DNA from: Curvibacter sp. PD_MW3
GTDB taxonomy: Bacteria > Pseudomonadota > Gammaproteobacteria > Burkholderiales > Burkholderiaceae_C
Length of the DNA stretch: 64,000 nt
Direction: 5' to 3'
Assembly: GCA_002633085.1 (NCBI GenBank)
Contig: NSIV01000004.1
Location: 1 to 64,000 of the forward strand
Part shown: piece after piece, positions 62,170 to 64,000 of the stretch
How positions within the stretch are numbered: the stretch's first letter is position 1
Layout of the letters: each line of letters starts with the position of its first letter
Notes under the pieces: model-generated
Database searches by the model: none
What the model saw: the letters and a program-made list of their open reading frames with translations, nothing else
What the model was told of the DNA's origin: nothing
Made by a program: the position numbers and the translations under genes

Positions 62170-63131
62170 CGCGCTTCCTGCTCAAGCAGCAGATAGGTGT
62201 TGTAGGCGTTCATGCGGTTGGCAACACGAAACAGCGGCAGGTGTTCGAACTGACTCCAGTCGGTGTTCTTGTAGGCATCTTCGAAGGGCTCCAGATTCTG
62301 CGCCGCTTTGCCCATGCTCTCGCGCAGGTAGACCAGGTAATCACGCGTCAGCTGCATGTCCTTGCGCGCCTCGTGCGAGAGCGGGCCATGACCGGGCACG
62401 ATGACGGCAGCGTCGAACGCCAGCAACCGTTCCAGCGCCGCGATCCAATGCCGGCTGTCTGCTTGCCCCACATAGGGAATGCGGCTGCGGAACACCAGAT
62501 CGCCGGCAAACAGCACCTTCTCGCTCGGCAGATAGACCGCCAAGTCTTCCGGCGTGTGCGAGGGGCCCACCGGCTTGATCTGGAACTGCACGCCACCGAC
62601 CGTCAGATTCTGTTCGCCATCAATCCACTCGTCAGCCTCGACCAGGTGCGTGTCATCGTTGACCCAGGGCGCCAGTTCCTGGCGCGACACTTCCAGCCGC
62701 AGGCGGGCGGTGTCGGAGTTCAGATACACCTTGGCGGCCTGGTGCGCGATGATGTGCGCGCCCAGTGCCTTGAAGGCCTGCAGGCCATAGATGTGGTCGG
62801 CGTGGTAATGGGTAACGATCACATGGGTGATGGGCTGGGGTGTGTGCTTGCGGATTTCCGCCACCAGCCGCGTGGCCAGCGCCGGCGAGCCCAGTGCGTC
62901 AATCACGACCACGCCAGCTGGCGTCACCACAAAACCCGCATTGGAGATGAAATTCTGGTTGGCCGGTGAGCCGAGTGCCGAAACACCCTCAACAAACCAG
63001 GCCGAAGGCGACACCTGTTGCGCCACCATGGGCGGCGCCTCGTCGGCGTTGGCCAGCACCACGGTCAGTGCCAGCCCCAGGCCCGCCAGCACCCGGACCA
63101 GGAAAGTCGTCTTTGTCTTCGTCATACCCAT
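62166..63131 (-). CDS. Exported metallo-beta-lactamase-fold hydrolase (SoxH-like)
   Basis: About 321 residues from ATG 63129-63131 (63125 is equally possible). Signal peptide TTFLVRVLAGLGLALTVVLA. Intact zinc site: VTHYHADHIYGLQAF, then GPSHTPEDLAVYL, LFAGDLVFRSRIP and VPGHGPLSHEA. The family includes SoxH and the quinoprotein relay zinc hydrolases. First gene of the minus-strand sulfur run, it diverges from a full-length YeeE gene. Confidence 0.85.
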   Translation of the reverse strand: MGMTKTKTTFLVRVLAGLGLALTVVLANADEAPPMVAQQVSPSAWFVEGVSALGSPANQNFISNAGFVVTPAGVVVIDALGSPALATRLVAEIRKHTPQPITHVIVTHYHADHIYGLQAFKALGAHIIAHQAAKVYLNSDTARLRLEVSRQELAPWVNDDTHLVEADEWIDGEQNLTVGGVQFQIKPVGPSHTPEDLAVYLPSEKVLFAGDLVFRSRIPYVGQADSRHWIAALERLLAFDAAVIVPGHGPLSHEARKDMQLTRDYLVYLRESMGKAAQNLEPFEDAYKNTDWSQFEHLPLFRVANRMNAYNTYLLLEQEAR

Positions 63132-63174
63132 TCGATCTTCGACCCCGTCATCTTGTATTTCATGCCACCGGTAC

Positions 63175-63188
63175 TTGAGGAAGATCAA
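63175..63188. promoter_or_regulatory. FNR/Anr-like box in the SoxH/YeeE divergent region
   Basis: TTGAG-GAAG-ATCAA differs from TTGAT-N4-ATCAA at one position. It lies 44 bp from the SoxH-like start and 63 bp from the YeeE start, close to a TTGACA at 63190-63195 that could be a -35 for the YeeE gene. Oxygen control of a sulfur module would be sensible; inference only. Confidence 0.45.
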
Positions 63189-63251
63189 GTTTGACAGGGA
63201 CAATTAAATTACCATCCAATATAAGCAAATACTAAATTATGGGATGGCCCC

Positions 63252-64000
63252 ATGGATCTGGCAACCCTTCTTGAACAGCATGGTGAAAGCGTTCTCCTCG
63301 CAACAGGGGGACTTTGCATTGGCGCCTTGTTCGGTTTTTTTGCTCAGCGCTCCAGGTTCTGTCTGCGTGCGGCCGTCATCGAGTTTTGGCACCACAAGTT
63401 TGGCGAAAAGCTTTCGGTCTGGCTGCTGGCCTTTTCCACAGCGGTGGTGGTGGTGCAGGCACTCATCCTCTTGCATTCACTGGATGTCAGCACGTCCCGG
63501 CAGATTGCGTCGCGCGGCAGCCTCTCGGGAGCGTTGATCGGTGGCCTGCTGTTCGGTGCCGGCATGATCATGACGCGCGGCTGCGCCAGCCGTCTGCTCG
63601 TCCTCTCCGCCAATGGCAATCTGCGCGCCCTGCTCTCGGGCCTGATCTTTGCCGTGACGGCACAGGCGGCGCTGTCGGGCGCGCTCGCGCCCTTGCGTAA
63701 CACCATCAGCGCCTGGTGGACCGTCGAGGGAGGTCCAACGCGCGACCTGCTCGCCATCACGGGGGCCGGCCACTGGGGCGGCCTGCTTTTCGGTCTGGTG
63801 TGGCTGGTGGCCGCACTCTACTTTTCAGTGCGCAGCGGCTGGGGCTTCTGGAAATGGGTCGGCGGCATCGGCACCGGCCTGATGGTGGCAGCAGGCTGGT
63901 ATTTCACCTACCTGATCTCGTCCAACTCCTTCAACGTGGTACAGGTGCAGGGCCTGACCTTCAGCGGCCCGTCCGCCGAATGGCTGATGCGGGTGCTGTC
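63252..64000 (+). CDS. YeeE/YedE-family sulfur transporter, full-length type (cut by right edge)
   Basis: The frame is open from ATG 63252 to the end, 249 codons. Start MDLATLLEQHGESVLLATGG, first signature FFAQRSRFCLRAAVIEFWHH with the conserved Cys, second signature MIMTRGCASRLLVLSANGN, then more helices (GHWGGLLFGLVWLVAALYFS). This is a TsuA/YeeE permease with both halves in one chain, unlike the split pair at 60421-61529. It should import thiosulfate or a related sulfur compound. An A/T-rich divergent promoter precedes it. Confidence 0.87.
   Translation, partial: MDLATLLEQHGESVLLATGGLCIGALFGFFAQRSRFCLRAAVIEFWHHKFGEKLSVWLLAFSTAVVVVQALILLHSLDVSTSRQIASRGSLSGALIGGLLFGAGMIMTRGCASRLLVLSANGNLRALLSGLIFAVTAQAALSGALAPLRNTISAWWTVEGGPTRDLLAITGAGHWGGLLFGLVWLVAALYFSVRSGWGFWKWVGGIGTGLMVAAGWYFTYLISSNSFNVVQVQGLTFSGPSAEWLMRVL

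Overview
The window reads as the chromosome of a betaproteobacterium of the order Burkholderiales, most likely family Comamonadaceae (Rhodoferax, Polaromonas or Hydrogenophaga type). The grounds are the GC-rich housekeeping genes, three Bug-type (TctC-like) solute-binding proteins, a PhoH reading frame opening with MILRH, GlmS/GlmU of betaproteobacterial type, and a short dispersed repeat of a kind I remember from Comamonadaceae genomes. Family is an inference; genus is not settled.

Layout. 1-13260 is a catabolic block that looks more A/T-rich than what follows. It holds part of a homoprotocatechuate (3,4-dihydroxyphenylacetate) meta-cleavage operon (hpaG1, hpaG2, truncated hpaE, with divergent hpaR). 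Next comes an operon for a two-component ring-hydroxylating dioxygenase (Bug protein, ferredoxin-reductase, alpha, short-chain dehydrogenase, beta, a 64-residue protein, bacteriohemerythrin) with a divergent IclR regulator. A second operon for a phthalate-dioxygenase-type Rieske oxygenase (Bug protein, oxygenase, FMN reductase) has a divergent LysR regulator. Together they suggest oxygenase routes feeding aryl-acetate-like compounds into homoprotocatechuate cleavage.

13276-53661 is mostly core genome: glmS, an Lrp regulator, a histidine kinase, glmU, a metallo-beta-lactamase-fold protein with a degenerate zinc motif, TetR, 5-formyl-THF cyclo-ligase, a lytic transglycosylase, a TolC/HlyD/two-permease export operon without its own ATPase, an EAL protein, two chemoreceptors (one with a periplasmic CXXCH haem motif), cca, a molybdopterin oxidoreductase, trxC, a FolM-like reductase with folB, ttcA, a DevBCA-like ABC exporter, ruvB, an alpha-carbonic anhydrase, ruvA, phoH and ybeY. 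Four copies of a ~58-bp repeat lie here. Three are inside genes in the same reading phase; the fourth supplies the phoH stop, the ybeY ribosome-binding site and its start.

53691-57921 is a small module (LysR, AtuA-like pair, Bug protein) flanked by a full dtd gene on the right and a broken copy of the dtd 3' end on the left. 58408-64000 is a sulfur-handling region: rhodanese, a DUF6969-like protein, a secreted peptide with seven cysteines in (N)PCA repeats, a split YeeE/YedE transporter, a TAT-exported CPFC thioredoxin-like protein, a SoxH-like metallo-hydrolase, and a second, full-length YeeE/YedE gene cut by the right edge. The Cys-repeat peptide with its 222-residue neighbour, and the dispersed coding repeat, are the best candidates for something undescribed.
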